From assembly GCF_005886105.2 (NCBI RefSeq), contig NZ_PNCO02000002.1:868001-932000 (forward strand): a DNA stretch of 64,000 nucleotides. Reading direction: 5' to 3'. This document shows positions 1 to 9,512 of this stretch, piece after piece (positions within the stretch are counted from its first letter, which is position 1; each line of letters begins with the position of its first letter). Position numbers and translations under genes: made by a program. Source of the stretch: Pseudoalteromonas galatheae (GTDB taxonomy: Bacteria; Pseudomonadota; Gammaproteobacteria; Enterobacterales; Alteromonadaceae). The notes beneath the pieces are model-generated. The model did no database searches and had not been told where the DNA came from. It was given only the letters and a program-made list of their open reading frames with translations.

Positions 1-1436
1 AAAAAGTCCCGTTGATGGTCCTTGAGTTTAATGCCAAATTTAATCGCGTCGACCTGTTTAAAGTCGATATCGTACGCAAAATCGGCTTGCGCGAAGTATG
101 ATTTATCTTTGCCATCTTGGCTGTCATTTCGAGCTTCGGTGATAAACCAGCTCGGTGCATCTAACGGTGAAATCCCATAACTTGCGACGATGTTCTTTCG
201 CATTGACGTATCAACATGAAAGCGGGTGTTAGCAGAAAACTGTGACGTGATGTCTTCTGTGGTGCCACCTGAGCCGTGGCTTAGACCTACTTGAAATTGG
301 CTCGACCAATAAATACCGTCATAGACTAAGTCTAGATGAGCACTTTTAGTGCTGATCTGCGAATCTCGCCAAATGGCTTCCATGCTGGTATTGAACGGCG
401 CAGCTGTGGGTAAATAGTGGGCGCTCACCAAAGTACCATCTTGTACATGTAAATCGGTTACCCCGCCGCCTAGGTCAATAGACTTTGCACTTTGCCAGAG
501 AAAGTTTTGATTGTTGTTGTCTGCGTTTAGATGAGAATAAAGTAAGTGGCTATTTAACCTAAGCCGTGGGGAAAGCTGGAACGCGGCATTGACTGTATAA
601 GCCTGTAATTCTCTTTGCTGCTGAAAAATTGCCGAACCCCCACCTCCTGGAAACCACAACGTCTGGCTTTTATTTTGTGGGGTCTGCTGGGTGGCATACC
701 AAGTATCACCTTCACCTTGATATAATGTCCTATCGTGCCATCCCCACGATTCTAGGCCGTCGCGTCTGAGGCTGCGATCTCGTCGTGTTGCGGTAAAAAG
801 CACAGCATAGTCGCCAGTTTCGCTATGGTAGTTATAAATTGCAGATAATTGTGGGTCGAGTTTATCGCTCAAGTCACTGTATTGGAACTGGGCTGTAATA
901 ACGCCATAGCCTGAAGGCGTAAGCAGAGGGTCGCGGGTTTTTATATTGATTGCACCACCTAACGAACCTTCATCCTGCATAGCTTGTGGTGTTTTGAACA
1001 CCTCAAGACTCGAGACGATTTCACTGGGTAATAAGGTAAAATTAAAACCTCGGCTTGGCTGACTTGAGATCCACCAATCAGCGGAGGCGAGATATTGACC
1101 ATTCAAATAGGTTCTATTTTGCTCGGGGGTTGTGCCTCGCACGCCGATCCGCTCACCTTCACCTTGTGCTCGAGAGAGTGAGATACCGGTGATCCGTTGC
1201 AGCGCCTCTGCGACGTTTTTATCTGGAAACTTACCTATGTCTTCAGCACTGATCGTATTTGAAACTTGTTGATTGTGGCGTTTATTACTGAGAGACTTGA
1301 CAACGCTGTCATGGAAGGCACGGATTTCGATGCGTTCTATGGTATTTTCAGCTGTCTGATTTTGCTCAACGGCATCACTTGCAGCTGTGATAAAGAATGC
1401 GCTACAAGAAACTGTTTGGATGAGAAATTCTGACAT
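1..1436 (-). CDS. TonB-dependent receptor, N-terminal part (runs off left edge)
   Basis: Outer-membrane TonB-dependent receptor; about 478 codons of the N-terminal half are present and the gene continues beyond base 1. The ATG at 1436 opens a frame that stays open to the edge. The plug domain is clear: EDIGKFPDKNVAEALQRITG, then GEGERIGVRGT, NRTYLNGQ, and LPSEIVSSLEVFKTP. It is closely related to the receptor at 5266-7842, which carries EDIGKFPDQNVAESLQRITG and LPSEIISGLEVYKSP at the same places. This motif set belongs to the receptor group used by marine and freshwater Proteobacteria for sugars and other bulky substrates; the ligand cannot be read from sequence. The signal peptide at the start is weak, so the true start might lie elsewhere. 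It is divergent from the regulator at 1536, which may control it. Confidence 0.9.
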   Translation of the reverse strand, partial: MSEFLIQTVSCSAFFITAASDAVEQNQTAENTIERIEIRAFHDSVVKSLSNKRHNQQVSNTISAEDIGKFPDKNVAEALQRITGISLSRAQGEGERIGVRGTTPEQNRTYLNGQYLASADWWISSQPSRGFNFTLLPSEIVSSLEVFKTPQAMQDEGSLGGAINIKTRDPLLTPSGYGVITAQFQYSDLSDKLDPQLSAIYNYHSETGDYAVLFTATRRDRSLRRDGLESWGWHDRTLYQGEGDTWYATQQTPQNKSQTLWFPGGGGSAIFQQQRELQAYTVNAAFQLSPRLRLNSHLLYSHLNADNNNQNFLWQSAKSIDLGGGVTDLHVQDGTLVSAHYLPTAAPFNTSMEAIWRDSQISTKSAHLDLVYDGIYWSSQFQVGLSHGSGGTTEDITSQFSANTRFHVDTSMRKNIVASYGISPLDAPSWFITEARNDSQDGKDKSYFAQADFAYDIDFKQVDAIKFGIKLKDHQRDF

Positions 1437-1535
1437 TGTGCTCAACTTATAATACGAGTAAGTTACCTTTAGTTGATACTCATAATACGCTTTTATTACG
1501 AGCCTAACCATAGTTTTACAAATTTTTAGTAGTTG

Positions 1536-3641
1536 ATGGTTGAAAACTTAGATAAACGTTTTTTAATCAATGAGATACTTGTCGACCTAAGCAATTTATC
1601 TGTGTGTGTTGACGGTTCTTGGAGAAGCATCGAAGCGAAGCATGCGGCATTATTGCGTCTATTGATTGCTAACAAGGGACAGGTTGTTACCAGAGACGCC
1701 ATCTTAGATATCGTATGGCCCGGTACTATCGTCAGTGATAACTCTGTTAGCCAGCTGGTAGTACAGCTACGTAAGCTGCTTGGTGACAGTTCAAACGAGC
1801 CAAAAATAATTAAAACAGTACCACGTCTAGGTTATCAATGTATTGCACAAATAAAAAAAGCCCCGACGCTACTTGAGCAAGTAGAGGAGCTGTCTCGCGG
1901 GCGTGGCGCGCAATTTGCGCTGCTCGGTTTTTTTATGGGTCTTGTGGTGACTTTGCTTGGCGTTTTTATTGCCAAGCAATGGCAAAGTGAATTGCAACAG
2001 CAGCCCATCACCGCAACTCGGATCACGTCCTCACCGGGTGCTGAAGTCTTTGTGCGCTTTTCTCCAAATGGTAACTATTTAGCCTACAGTTATTTAGCTG
2101 AGGGAGCCGATCAATTTGATTTGGCGGTCTATGATCTTGAGACTAAAACAACCCATACGATAAAAAGCAGCGGTTATAGTGAAGAGTCAGCAAGTTGGTC
2201 TTTAGATGGTAACTGGCTGATTTATTCGCGCTCGGATCCGGTTTCCTGTGAAGTACGGGCGTTACACGTTAAAGGTCCAATAGAAATGTGGCGACTAGCG
2301 CGCGATAGCGTGCTTGGCAGCTGTAATAGTGCACAAGACTCAGCGCCTTGGCTAGAATATCGAGCGGGCCATTTTATCACTAAGTCTTGGGATAAAGCTG
2401 GGGCCTATTTGCAATCTGTAGCGGTCACTTTCGCGGATAATCATCCTAAAGTGCTCAACACCACGGCCTTGCCTATTCGCGACGTAACACATTATCAAGT
2501 TAACCAACAAGCGCTGTTGTATCAGGTAAAAGAGCAAGGCGTTTATCGCCTAAATCTGGGGCAACTTGGGGACTCTGAAAGTCAAACCACCACACTCTCC
2601 AAGCAGTCTTTTTCGGCATTAAGCCATGGTTATCAAGACGATACGGTTATTATCGCCAAACAAAACTTGAGTGTTCTTAAAGGTCGTGAGCAGCAGTTGT
2701 TATACGCCGGATTTGGTGCGATATCTGAGATTGATGTCAATACGCGCTTGCGTGCTTCGGCGCACACTGAGGGCGTGGCTGAAATTAACTTTTATCGGCT
2801 TGCTGTAGACGCACAAGGCGAAGCGCTGCAAAAGCAGTTAACGTCGCCCGCTAGAATGGACCTACTTGCCGCTTTATCTGATGATGGCGCACATTTTGTT
2901 TATGCCTCGGTGACAGCCAAAAATAATGATGCACCACAATTTGAGCTGTGGCACAAACATGATTTTCGGCCAACGTCGAGTTTGCTTGGTACGATGCCGA
3001 TGGGAGAAGTGCCTATTTTGCTATTGCTATCACCAAATAACGAATATCTCGCCGTGTTATCAAAGTCGCACAAAGTGTATCTAATAAGCTCGTTTACTAA
3101 AGAGGTGAAAAAGGTAGTTGATAACTTTGCCGAAATTGCCGACTTGCATTGGTCACAGGATGGCAGAAACCTGTATTATCGAGCGAAGCTCTCAACTGAA
3201 GCCAAGTGGCAGGCGTGGCAATTTACCGTATCTCAAGGGCGTAGTGAGCAACAGCCTTTTGTGACTCATTCGTCTGATTTACCCCTGACTCAGAAGAACG
3301 CAAGCTTTGTGGGGTACAAAGAGCAAGTTAGGGAATACCTAGTTGCTGCGCTGGCTGAAACAATTGATGTAGAGCAGTTACGTGGGTCTTTATCTCTTTA
3401 CCAGCCAGCAGTATACCGAGACGGGGTCTACTTTGTACTGAAAAGAGGCCACCAATTGGTGCTTTATCGCTATTTAAGTAGTGAAAACAAGGTCGAAGAA
3501 ATTCAACCAATTGGGTTACACCTTTATGCGGGGTTTACCGAGTTACAGGTATTATCAAGCTTTGATGGCAGTCAGGTAGTATTCAATCGGATCAACAACT
3601 ATGAAAGTGACATTGTATTACTGGAGTACGGTGACCGATGA
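1536..3641 (+). CDS. CadC/ToxR-like membrane transcription regulator with periplasmic beta-propeller
   Basis: One-component regulator of 701 residues. Residues about 9-108 form an OmpR/PhoB-type winged helix ending in the family signature KTVPRLGYQCIA. One membrane segment follows at about 126-147 (GFFMGLVVTLLGVFIAK). The remaining 550 residues look like a periplasmic TolB/PD40-type propeller, with repeats such as VRFSPNGNYLAYS and ASWSLDGNWLIYS. This is the CadC layout with a propeller as sensor, a form common next to TonB-dependent receptors. I chose the ATG at 1536 over a TTG one codon upstream. It is divergent from the receptor gene (start 1436) and converges on the TonB-like gene, 37 bp away. 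The receptor is the likeliest target; this is inference. Confidence 0.88.
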   Translation: MVENLDKRFLINEILVDLSNLSVCVDGSWRSIEAKHAALLRLLIANKGQVVTRDAILDIVWPGTIVSDNSVSQLVVQLRKLLGDSSNEPKIIKTVPRLGYQCIAQIKKAPTLLEQVEELSRGRGAQFALLGFFMGLVVTLLGVFIAKQWQSELQQQPITATRITSSPGAEVFVRFSPNGNYLAYSYLAEGADQFDLAVYDLETKTTHTIKSSGYSEESASWSLDGNWLIYSRSDPVSCEVRALHVKGPIEMWRLARDSVLGSCNSAQDSAPWLEYRAGHFITKSWDKAGAYLQSVAVTFADNHPKVLNTTALPIRDVTHYQVNQQALLYQVKEQGVYRLNLGQLGDSESQTTTLSKQSFSALSHGYQDDTVIIAKQNLSVLKGREQQLLYAGFGAISEIDVNTRLRASAHTEGVAEINFYRLAVDAQGEALQKQLTSPARMDLLAALSDDGAHFVYASVTAKNNDAPQFELWHKHDFRPTSSLLGTMPMGEVPILLLLSPNNEYLAVLSKSHKVYLISSFTKEVKKVVDNFAEIADLHWSQDGRNLYYRAKLSTEAKWQAWQFTVSQGRSEQQPFVTHSSDLPLTQKNASFVGYKEQVREYLVAALAETIDVEQLRGSLSLYQPAVYRDGVYFVLKRGHQLVLYRYLSSENKVEEIQPIGLHLYAGFTELQVLSSFDGSQVVFNRINNYESDIVLLEYGDR

Positions 3642-3678
3642 AGACAGTAATGTTACGAAGCTCAGTGTAGATAAAAAG

Positions 3679-5007
3679 TTAGTTAGCTAGCTTTTGCTGG
3701 AATGAGCGTATTGCTTTACTACTCCAATTTCGCTGTGATGCCGACTTCAATGCTTGTGAGGCAAGCTTTTTGGCTTCTATCTGATTGTCTGTAAGCTTGG
3801 CAGACAGTAGCAGCAGTTCAGGGTGTTCGGGATCGATGGTGAGACCATGACGCAGCCAAGTTTTGGCCTGAGTTTTGTCCTTGAGACGAGTTAGATAAGT
3901 GTTTGCTAATAAAAGTGTGGAGCGCAAATGGCCATTATTCGAGGCCTCGGTAAGTACTTTTAGCGCACGTGGAGTATCTTGCTGCTCTTCGTTTGTGAGC
4001 AGTGATCTTGCTAAGCGATATTTTGCGATATCCATGGTTTGTGCTGCATGTTCTAGCCAAAGTACACTAAGTCGATGTTCTCCCACATTGATAAGCTGAG
4101 TCGCTAAGCGATATTGTGCCAAGTCCAAGCCATTTTTGGCTGCGGCTAAATATAATTCATTTTGTGGCTCTTCAGATCGCCAGTGATAGCGCAGTAGCTG
4201 ATACGCGTTGTAATCTTTCATACTCAACCAGTTAGCAATATAGTATTGTACTTGCGCCACACCACGCTCTGCCGCATCGATATTCTGCTTAAGCTGTTTT
4301 TCGTAGGCCTTTTTTTGAATGGCTAAGGTTTCGCGGTATTGCTCGCCTTTATACGTCGCAAAATGGTAAATCAAGGTGTGTGCTTGCTTTGGACCCGTAT
4401 ATCGCCACTTCTCTACCGCATTTAACAGGCTAGCGGTGAATATATGCTTGGGGTAGCTATCTACGACCTCAATATTGATTGCCTTACCGCTTTGGTCGAT
4501 ATCAAACTCTAACCAAACCCAGCCCTCAATTCCTTGTCGTACGGCCTCATCAGGGTAGTCAGGCAATACATCGTGAGTTTTACTCGGCGTAGAAATGATA
4601 TTGGGTTGTTTGAGTCGGGCAAGCGTTGAGTCAAGTAAGTAGGTATCTGCCAAACGGTTTTTTTGAAGTGTTACGAAATCCTTTAGACCACTCTGGTCAT
4701 CGGACTGCTGCAAAACGAGTTGCGCAGTTTGAAAGGCTTCTGCAATACCGAATTCTTTAGCCAATGAAAACCAAGCAAAGGCATTTGCGGCACTTTGCTG
4801 GGTTCCTTGACCGTACAAATACATCACCCCAAGATTATACATGGCGTCTGCATTACCTAATTGAGCTAGGCGATTGAATTCAGAAAATGCATGCGTGAAC
4901 TCTTCATTCTGATAGGCGAGGGTAGCATCGTAAAGATCGGCTTTTGTCAGCCAGCTCATGCTTAGAAAAAATGAAAAAATAAGCCCAGAAATGAGATTGT
5001 TGCGCAT
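3679..5007 (-). CDS. Sel1-repeat protein with central TonB C-terminal domain
   Basis: 442 residues. A signal peptide or anchor (residues 1-23) precedes a Sel1/TPR-like segment at 28-90 (NADAMYNLGVMYLYGQGTQ). A TonB C-terminal fold sits at about 146-217: DVLPDYPDEAVRQGIEGWVW, then FDIDQSGKAINIEVVDSYP and AVEKWRY. Further helical Sel1-like repeats run from about 255 to 430. TonB C-terminal domains normally end the protein, so the long C-terminal repeat region is notable. With TonB-dependent receptor genes on both sides, a role in energising or contacting those receptors is plausible. There is no proline-rich spacer and no classical TonB N-terminal ExbB-binding helix, so energy transduction itself is unproven. 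Confidence 0.8.
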   Translation of the reverse strand: MRNNLISGLIFSFFLSMSWLTKADLYDATLAYQNEEFTHAFSEFNRLAQLGNADAMYNLGVMYLYGQGTQQSAANAFAWFSLAKEFGIAEAFQTAQLVLQQSDDQSGLKDFVTLQKNRLADTYLLDSTLARLKQPNIISTPSKTHDVLPDYPDEAVRQGIEGWVWLEFDIDQSGKAINIEVVDSYPKHIFTASLLNAVEKWRYTGPKQAHTLIYHFATYKGEQYRETLAIQKKAYEKQLKQNIDAAERGVAQVQYYIANWLSMKDYNAYQLLRYHWRSEEPQNELYLAAAKNGLDLAQYRLATQLINVGEHRLSVLWLEHAAQTMDIAKYRLARSLLTNEEQQDTPRALKVLTEASNNGHLRSTLLLANTYLTRLKDKTQAKTWLRHGLTIDPEHPELLLLSAKLTDNQIEAKKLASQALKSASQRNWSSKAIRSFQQKLAN

Positions 5008-5101
5008 TTTATTGATTACTCATCCTCGGACTGCTCTTTGGGGTTGCTATGGTCATTTTGAAAAGGCTATATAACCACAATATAAGGGAAATTTAAATAA
5101 T

Positions 5102-5132
5102 AAAAGCTGATAGCAAACGCTATCAGCTTTTT
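5102..5132 (-). terminator. Rho-independent terminator of the TonB-dependent receptor gene
   Basis: A perfect 13-bp stem (AAAAGCTGATAGC and its complement) with the loop AAAC ends in a T run and has A/T runs on both sides. It lies about 135 bp after the stop of the receptor gene at 5266, between it and the next minus-strand gene (start 5007), so it should separate the two transcripts. Confidence 0.85.
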
Positions 5133-5265
5133 GGAACTCCGGGCAGGGAGTTTACTAAGTCGAACCTGTGTTAGCTTGGAAGCGACTTAATTCGAGTCAT
5201 GAAACTATTTCTTTACAGCTAATAAGACCAGATTTAGCGGTAAAAGTTTCATTCGCTATTCGGTG

Positions 5266-7842
5266 TTAGAAGTTAAATCTAACCCCCGCGCTAAAGCGCC
5301 TTCCATCGGCATAGACACCTGTTAGTGCTTGCTCAACTCCCTTTTCCTGATAGCTAAATGTATGTTCATCCGTCAAGTTGATGGCCTCAAGAATAAATGC
5401 CACATTCTCATTGTAGTTATAGGTGAGGTTGGCATCTACTTGACCATAATCGTCAATGTATCCTGGCCAGTCGCGACCTGTATCATACCCTGTTCTGAAG
5501 TTGTATGAGATACGGGCACTAATGAATTCGTTTTCATAATAAGAACTCAAGTTAACAGTATGCTCAGAGTTGCCAGGGATGGTGATGTCGTTACCTTCAT
5601 CACCTTTGGCTTCACCATCTACATAGGTATAGTTAGCAGCAACGCCAAAACCTTCGTATAGTTCTTGTTGATAACCCACTTCTAGACCTTGAATACGGCC
5701 CGCTTTACCATTAACAGGACGGCTGATCAGCACTTCTTTACCTTCGTGAGTTTCAAGTGCTGGTTGGCTCTCAATAAACGACTGAATGTCTTTGTAGAAA
5801 AATACCGCAGAAAACAGACCTGCGTCACTAAAGTACCACTCGATACCGGTATCAAACTGCGTCGCTCGATATGGGTCGATGTCAGGATTACCACCAGTGC
5901 CAGTTTGTGTTTCTAGGTTGTATGAAGTTGATGCCGTCATATCGGCGTAATCTGGGCGAGACATAACTCGTGCGGCAGAAAAACGCATTAATAAATCGTC
6001 ATCTAAGTCAATCGCCAAGTTAATGCTCGGAAGAATGTCGAAGTAGTCCTTTTCTTCCGTTGTCCATACCTCAGCACCGGACTCACCTGCAAACGCGGAT
6101 GAGGTTTGCTTGGTATTTACAAGTCTTACACCTAAATTACCGCGTAGGCCATCTGCATCCAGGTTCGCTTTAATGTAGCCTGCGGTAATTTTTTCATTGA
6201 TATCGAAAGTACTGGCCTTCAACACTCGGTAATTCCAACCCAGCGCATCACCTTCTTGGCGTATTTTATCTGAATCAGTAATTGCATAGCTGCGCGTTGT
6301 GCCCGATGAGCCTATGCCTGATAGGTAATCAGATGGCATGGCTTTAGAGTAGTCAGCTAGACTCCAGTTTAAGTCGGTACGATTGTCCGTTGTGTGCTTA
6401 GTATTAAAACGACTGTGATCACGGTATTTAAAGCCGACTTTTATCTGGCTGAAGATAGCAACATCAATTGGACGCTTAAAATCGGCTTGAAAGTAAGTTT
6501 CATCATCTTTCGCGTCATTGCTGTCATAGCGTAAAAAGCCTAAATTCCATTTATCACCATCGTTTGGATCGGCAGTGTAACTGGTCTTTACGTCTTCCTC
6601 TTGTGACGCATCAAAGCTGTGAATATAGTTACCTTCCCAACCAACGGAGCGATCCGCTTGTGAACCCCCCGAACCTTCTGTGTAACCTAAGTGATATGAA
6701 GATTCCCAAAGTTGCCCTTGATGCTCAACTTTTAAGTCGTACGATTTGGTTTTGAGCTCAGAGTTACGTACTTTGGTCTCATCCAGAATGTTATTCCCAT
6801 CTGGAGATAATCCAAGTGTACCGCCGACGGCCATCTTTCCAACTACGGGGTGGTCGATAACGGTAATGTCAGTGTATTGTGAGCCGCCGTAACCGGGTAA
6901 CCAGAGGAAGTTTTGGTTTTCATTATCGGCTTCAAGCGTAGAGTCTAACGCATTGAATACAATGTCCATATTTTCACTTGGACGATATTGCAAGGCGAGG
7001 TTTATACCCGTGCGCACGCGCTGCTGTGAGAACATAGCTGAGCCACCACCGCCAGGGCTGTAGACATTGTCGACGACGGTACCGTCTTCAAGTGTGATAT
7101 CACGATAGGTCCAAGACCATGCTTCAATACCATCACGGCGTAAGTTACGCTCTTGGCGCACAACGGAAAGTAAGGCGCCAAAAGACTCATCATCGGTCTT
7201 AAAGTTGTACATAGCAGAAAGTTGCGGGTCGGTTTCACCTGATACTTCGCTGTGCTGTGCGATAATTGAACCTGCAATCTTATTTGCTTCTAAATCAAGC
7301 GGCTTACGAGTTCTCACAATCACGGTTCCACCAATAGAGCCTTCGTCAATATCGGCTTCGGGTGATTTGTAAACTTCAAGCCCAGAAATGATTTCAGAGG
7401 GTAACATCGTATAGTTAAAACCACGGCTCGCCGCTGAGTTGGTCCACCAATCCGCTGAGCCGACGGCTTGACCATTCAATAAGGTCCGGTTTTGGCTTTC
7501 ACCTGTGCCTCGAATACTAACGCGTTCACCTTCACCAAAACTACGGGTGATTGAAACACCAGTAATTCGTTGTAGTGATTCGGCAACGTTTTGATCTGGA
7601 AATTTGCCAATGTCCTCGGCTGTTACTGCATCGACAATGGCGTCAGAGTATCTTTTTGTATTGAGTGATTGAACAACGCTACCACGGATCCCTCTGACTT
7701 GAATAACTTCAACGTCACCATCTTTAGCTGCTTTTTGATTATTGCTTTCTTCAGCGAGTGCTAGACCCGGTGCAAAAAGTACCGAGCCGAGCAAAGATTG
7801 GCTGATTAATACAGCCAGTTTTTTCTTATTATTGCGAAACAT
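5266..7842 (-). CDS. TonB-dependent receptor
   Basis: Complete outer-membrane receptor of 858 residues. Signal peptide MFRNNKKKLAVLISQSLLGS with cleavage after ALA (around residue 29), then IQVRGIRGSVVQSLNTKR, the plug (EDIGKFPDQNVAESLQRITG, GEGERVSIRGT), and a barrel ending in GRRFSAGVRFNF with the terminal Phe expected for outer-membrane insertion. A longer open frame reaches 7977, but those 45 codons lie in a MITE-like repeat; the ATG at 7842 has a good ribosome site (AAGGGGAA) and a proper signal peptide, so I use it. Paralogue of the receptor at the left edge. The substrate is unknown. The repeat ends about 20 bp before the start codon, so the native promoter was displaced or is supplied by the repeat. 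Confidence 0.95.
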   Translation of the reverse strand: MFRNNKKKLAVLISQSLLGSVLFAPGLALAEESNNQKAAKDGDVEVIQVRGIRGSVVQSLNTKRYSDAIVDAVTAEDIGKFPDQNVAESLQRITGVSITRSFGEGERVSIRGTGESQNRTLLNGQAVGSADWWTNSAASRGFNYTMLPSEIISGLEVYKSPEADIDEGSIGGTVIVRTRKPLDLEANKIAGSIIAQHSEVSGETDPQLSAMYNFKTDDESFGALLSVVRQERNLRRDGIEAWSWTYRDITLEDGTVVDNVYSPGGGGSAMFSQQRVRTGINLALQYRPSENMDIVFNALDSTLEADNENQNFLWLPGYGGSQYTDITVIDHPVVGKMAVGGTLGLSPDGNNILDETKVRNSELKTKSYDLKVEHQGQLWESSYHLGYTEGSGGSQADRSVGWEGNYIHSFDASQEEDVKTSYTADPNDGDKWNLGFLRYDSNDAKDDETYFQADFKRPIDVAIFSQIKVGFKYRDHSRFNTKHTTDNRTDLNWSLADYSKAMPSDYLSGIGSSGTTRSYAITDSDKIRQEGDALGWNYRVLKASTFDINEKITAGYIKANLDADGLRGNLGVRLVNTKQTSSAFAGESGAEVWTTEEKDYFDILPSINLAIDLDDDLLMRFSAARVMSRPDYADMTASTSYNLETQTGTGGNPDIDPYRATQFDTGIEWYFSDAGLFSAVFFYKDIQSFIESQPALETHEGKEVLISRPVNGKAGRIQGLEVGYQQELYEGFGVAANYTYVDGEAKGDEGNDITIPGNSEHTVNLSSYYENEFISARISYNFRTGYDTGRDWPGYIDDYGQVDANLTYNYNENVAFILEAINLTDEHTFSYQEKGVEQALTGVYADGRRFSAGVRFNF

Positions 7843-7861
7843 ACATTCCCCTTGAGTGCAT

Positions 7862-8023
7862 ATACCAATTAGCCTTAATACTTGCTCAGTTTGAAGGAGT
7901 AAATCTGACGCTAACTGCGTTAAAAATTTCTTATTTAGAGCAACTAAATAGCAAAATTTTTGCCTTGTTATCGACAAGGTTTTCTCGCCTCAAAATAGAC
8001 CACTTAATTAAGATAATTGGTAT
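7862..8023. repeat. MITE-like element, copy 1 (162 bp)
   Basis: A non-coding element with inverted ends: it opens with ATACCAATTAGCCTTAAT and closes with the near reverse complement ATTAAGATAATTGGTAT. The core (TTGCTC, then TCTGACGCTAACTGCGTTAAA, AAATAGCAAAATTTT, GCCTTG) is shared with copies at about 19369-19570 and 60093-60216. It ends about 20 bp upstream of the receptor start codon. Relative to copy 2 it lacks about 45 bp in the middle. Confidence 0.85.
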
Positions 8024-8246
8024 TACTTGTGATTGAGAGGTCGACCTCGAGAAAGATTAAACACCAGCGGGGTTTGTTAAATCTTGAATTGAAATGAATA
8101 GTTATGAATTTAACGATTTTCTAGTTTAATTATCTTTATTTAATTGAAATATATGGATATAAAATAATTTAAGTTGGAAGTTTTGTGGTTTAAGTTAAGT
8201 TTACTGGAATGGTTTTGCTTGATTTTTTGTTAACATTCACAACTAC
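8024..8246. other. AT-rich spacer between repeat and terminator
   Basis: No gene seen. A very AT-rich stretch that probably holds whatever promoter drives the receptor gene through the repeat; I could not single out convincing -35 and -10 boxes. Confidence 0.4.
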
Positions 8247-8280
8247 AAAGAACTGGAAAGTTGCCTTTCCAGTTCTTTTC
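8247..8280 (-). terminator. Terminator of the ThrE-like exporter gene
   Basis: A perfect 14-bp stem (AAAGAACTGGAAAG, loop TTGC) just after the stop of the minus-strand exporter gene. The A/T-rich flanks on both sides would let it work in either direction. Confidence 0.85.
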
Positions 8281-8285
8281 GAATG

Positions 8286-9512
8286 TTATAAGCTCTTTTT
8301 AGGTGGCAGCACAACGTTTGAGAAGATGAGGCCAGCGATAAGAGACATAAATATTAAGAAGGTTTGTTGGCCAATATGATCCGCATGAACAAAACTTTGA
8401 CCTTCGATCAATGAATTAAGTCCAATATAGGTTTTAGAACCAGGGACCAACACAATCAAACCTTGCATCGCCACAATGGACGCTGGGGCATTTACCACAC
8501 GGTTAAAGATATTACTAAAGACACCCACTGCAAATGCACCAACAAAAGTACCAAGTGCGTAATCAAAGTAAACCGCAGAACTGATACTGGCTGCGTAGGC
8601 GATAAAGCCTGATGCGAGTGACCAACTTGCATGGCGTAGTTTTGTTCTAAAGATAACAACTAGGCTGCTACAAAGTAATAGTACTGCAAGCCAAGCTGTC
8701 CAGCGCGGTAATGGTGATGGTTGTATAAAATCAACTTGACCAAAAAACGCAAAACCTAAACTGATCCCCAAAAATGCACCGAAGTAGAGCTTAAAGAGCA
8801 ACATAATAGAGTCCATGACTCTTGCGGTACCTGACACTAAGTGCCGAGCCGATAATTCAGCAAATCCAAGTGCCAGCGCCAAGCCAGGTATAAACACGAT
8901 AATGGCTGAAAGTACTACCAAACGGATGTTGACCTGCGGGTCAATGTACACAGACACTGCGCAAGCAGCAACCGCTGATACGATGGCGACCAAAGGTTCA
9001 AGCATATGTGTTACGCGTTTGGAAATACTCGCCCAAAGCACGAATATGTAGACCACAAGCGATATTAGTGCTGACCACCAAACGTCATTCCAGCTAGTTC
9101 CCATCAGCATCGCAAACGCACCACTTGAGGTTGCAAATGCAAGACCCGTCATTAACTTATTATATGGGGGACTTGCATGCAAAATGGCTTCAAGGTTTTG
9201 TTCGGCTTCTTGGATTGAAAGCTCACCAGATAATACGCGTGTTGCGACGTCATCCGTATCTGCCAATGAACCTAAATCATGATCGCCGGGATCAACACGT
9301 GCCACATGGGTATATTCTTCTTCATGACCTTCGGTCCAAATTACAAAAGTGACCGATGTCGGAGACATAACAAAGGAAGACTTTAGCCCTAAGTGAGTGG
9401 CTATTTCCATTAAATGTGCTTCGAGTCGATAGGCAGGGGTACCGTATTTGTGAAGCATTTTGCCTAACTTCACAATAAAGCGGCGTTTCTCTGTGAAGGT
9501 TGCGTTATTCAA
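8286..9512 (-). CDS. Threonine/serine exporter family (ThrE-like) membrane protein
   Basis: 408 residues. The N-terminal part carries the family pattern LGKMLHKYGTPAYRLEAHL and SSFVMSPTSVTF, followed by about ten hydrophobic segments to the C terminus. This is the fused two-domain ThrE form (DUF1212 plus the small C-terminal ThrE_2 region, ending FLIFMSLIAGLIFSNVVLPP). Family members export threonine and serine by proton-motive force at the inner membrane. The start is a TTG with AAGG nine bases upstream; no ATG gives a full-length domain. An 8-bp inverted repeat (GCCAATTC/GAATTGGC at 9538-9566) lies in its upstream region and could be an operator or a leader hairpin. Confidence 0.88.
   Translation of the reverse strand: MNNATFTEKRRFIVKLGKMLHKYGTPAYRLEAHLMEIATHLGLKSSFVMSPTSVTFVIWTEGHEEEYTHVARVDPGDHDLGSLADTDDVATRVLSGELSIQEAEQNLEAILHASPPYNKLMTGLAFATSSGAFAMLMGTSWNDVWWSALISLVVYIFVLWASISKRVTHMLEPLVAIVSAVAACAVSVYIDPQVNIRLVVLSAIIVFIPGLALALGFAELSARHLVSGTARVMDSIMLLFKLYFGAFLGISLGFAFFGQVDFIQPSPLPRWTAWLAVLLLCSSLVVIFRTKLRHASWSLASGFIAYAASISSAVYFDYALGTFVGAFAVGVFSNIFNRVVNAPASIVAMQGLIVLVPGSKTYIGLNSLIEGQSFVHADHIGQQTFLIFMSLIAGLIFSNVVLPPKKSL

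Noticed and set aside
7843..7977. N-terminal 45-codon extension of the TonB-dependent receptor
   Set aside because: It is encoded by MITE-like repeat sequence; a similar peptide (KFCYL.. LNKKF) appears in the repeat at 60.1 kb. The later ATG has a proper ribosome site and signal peptide.
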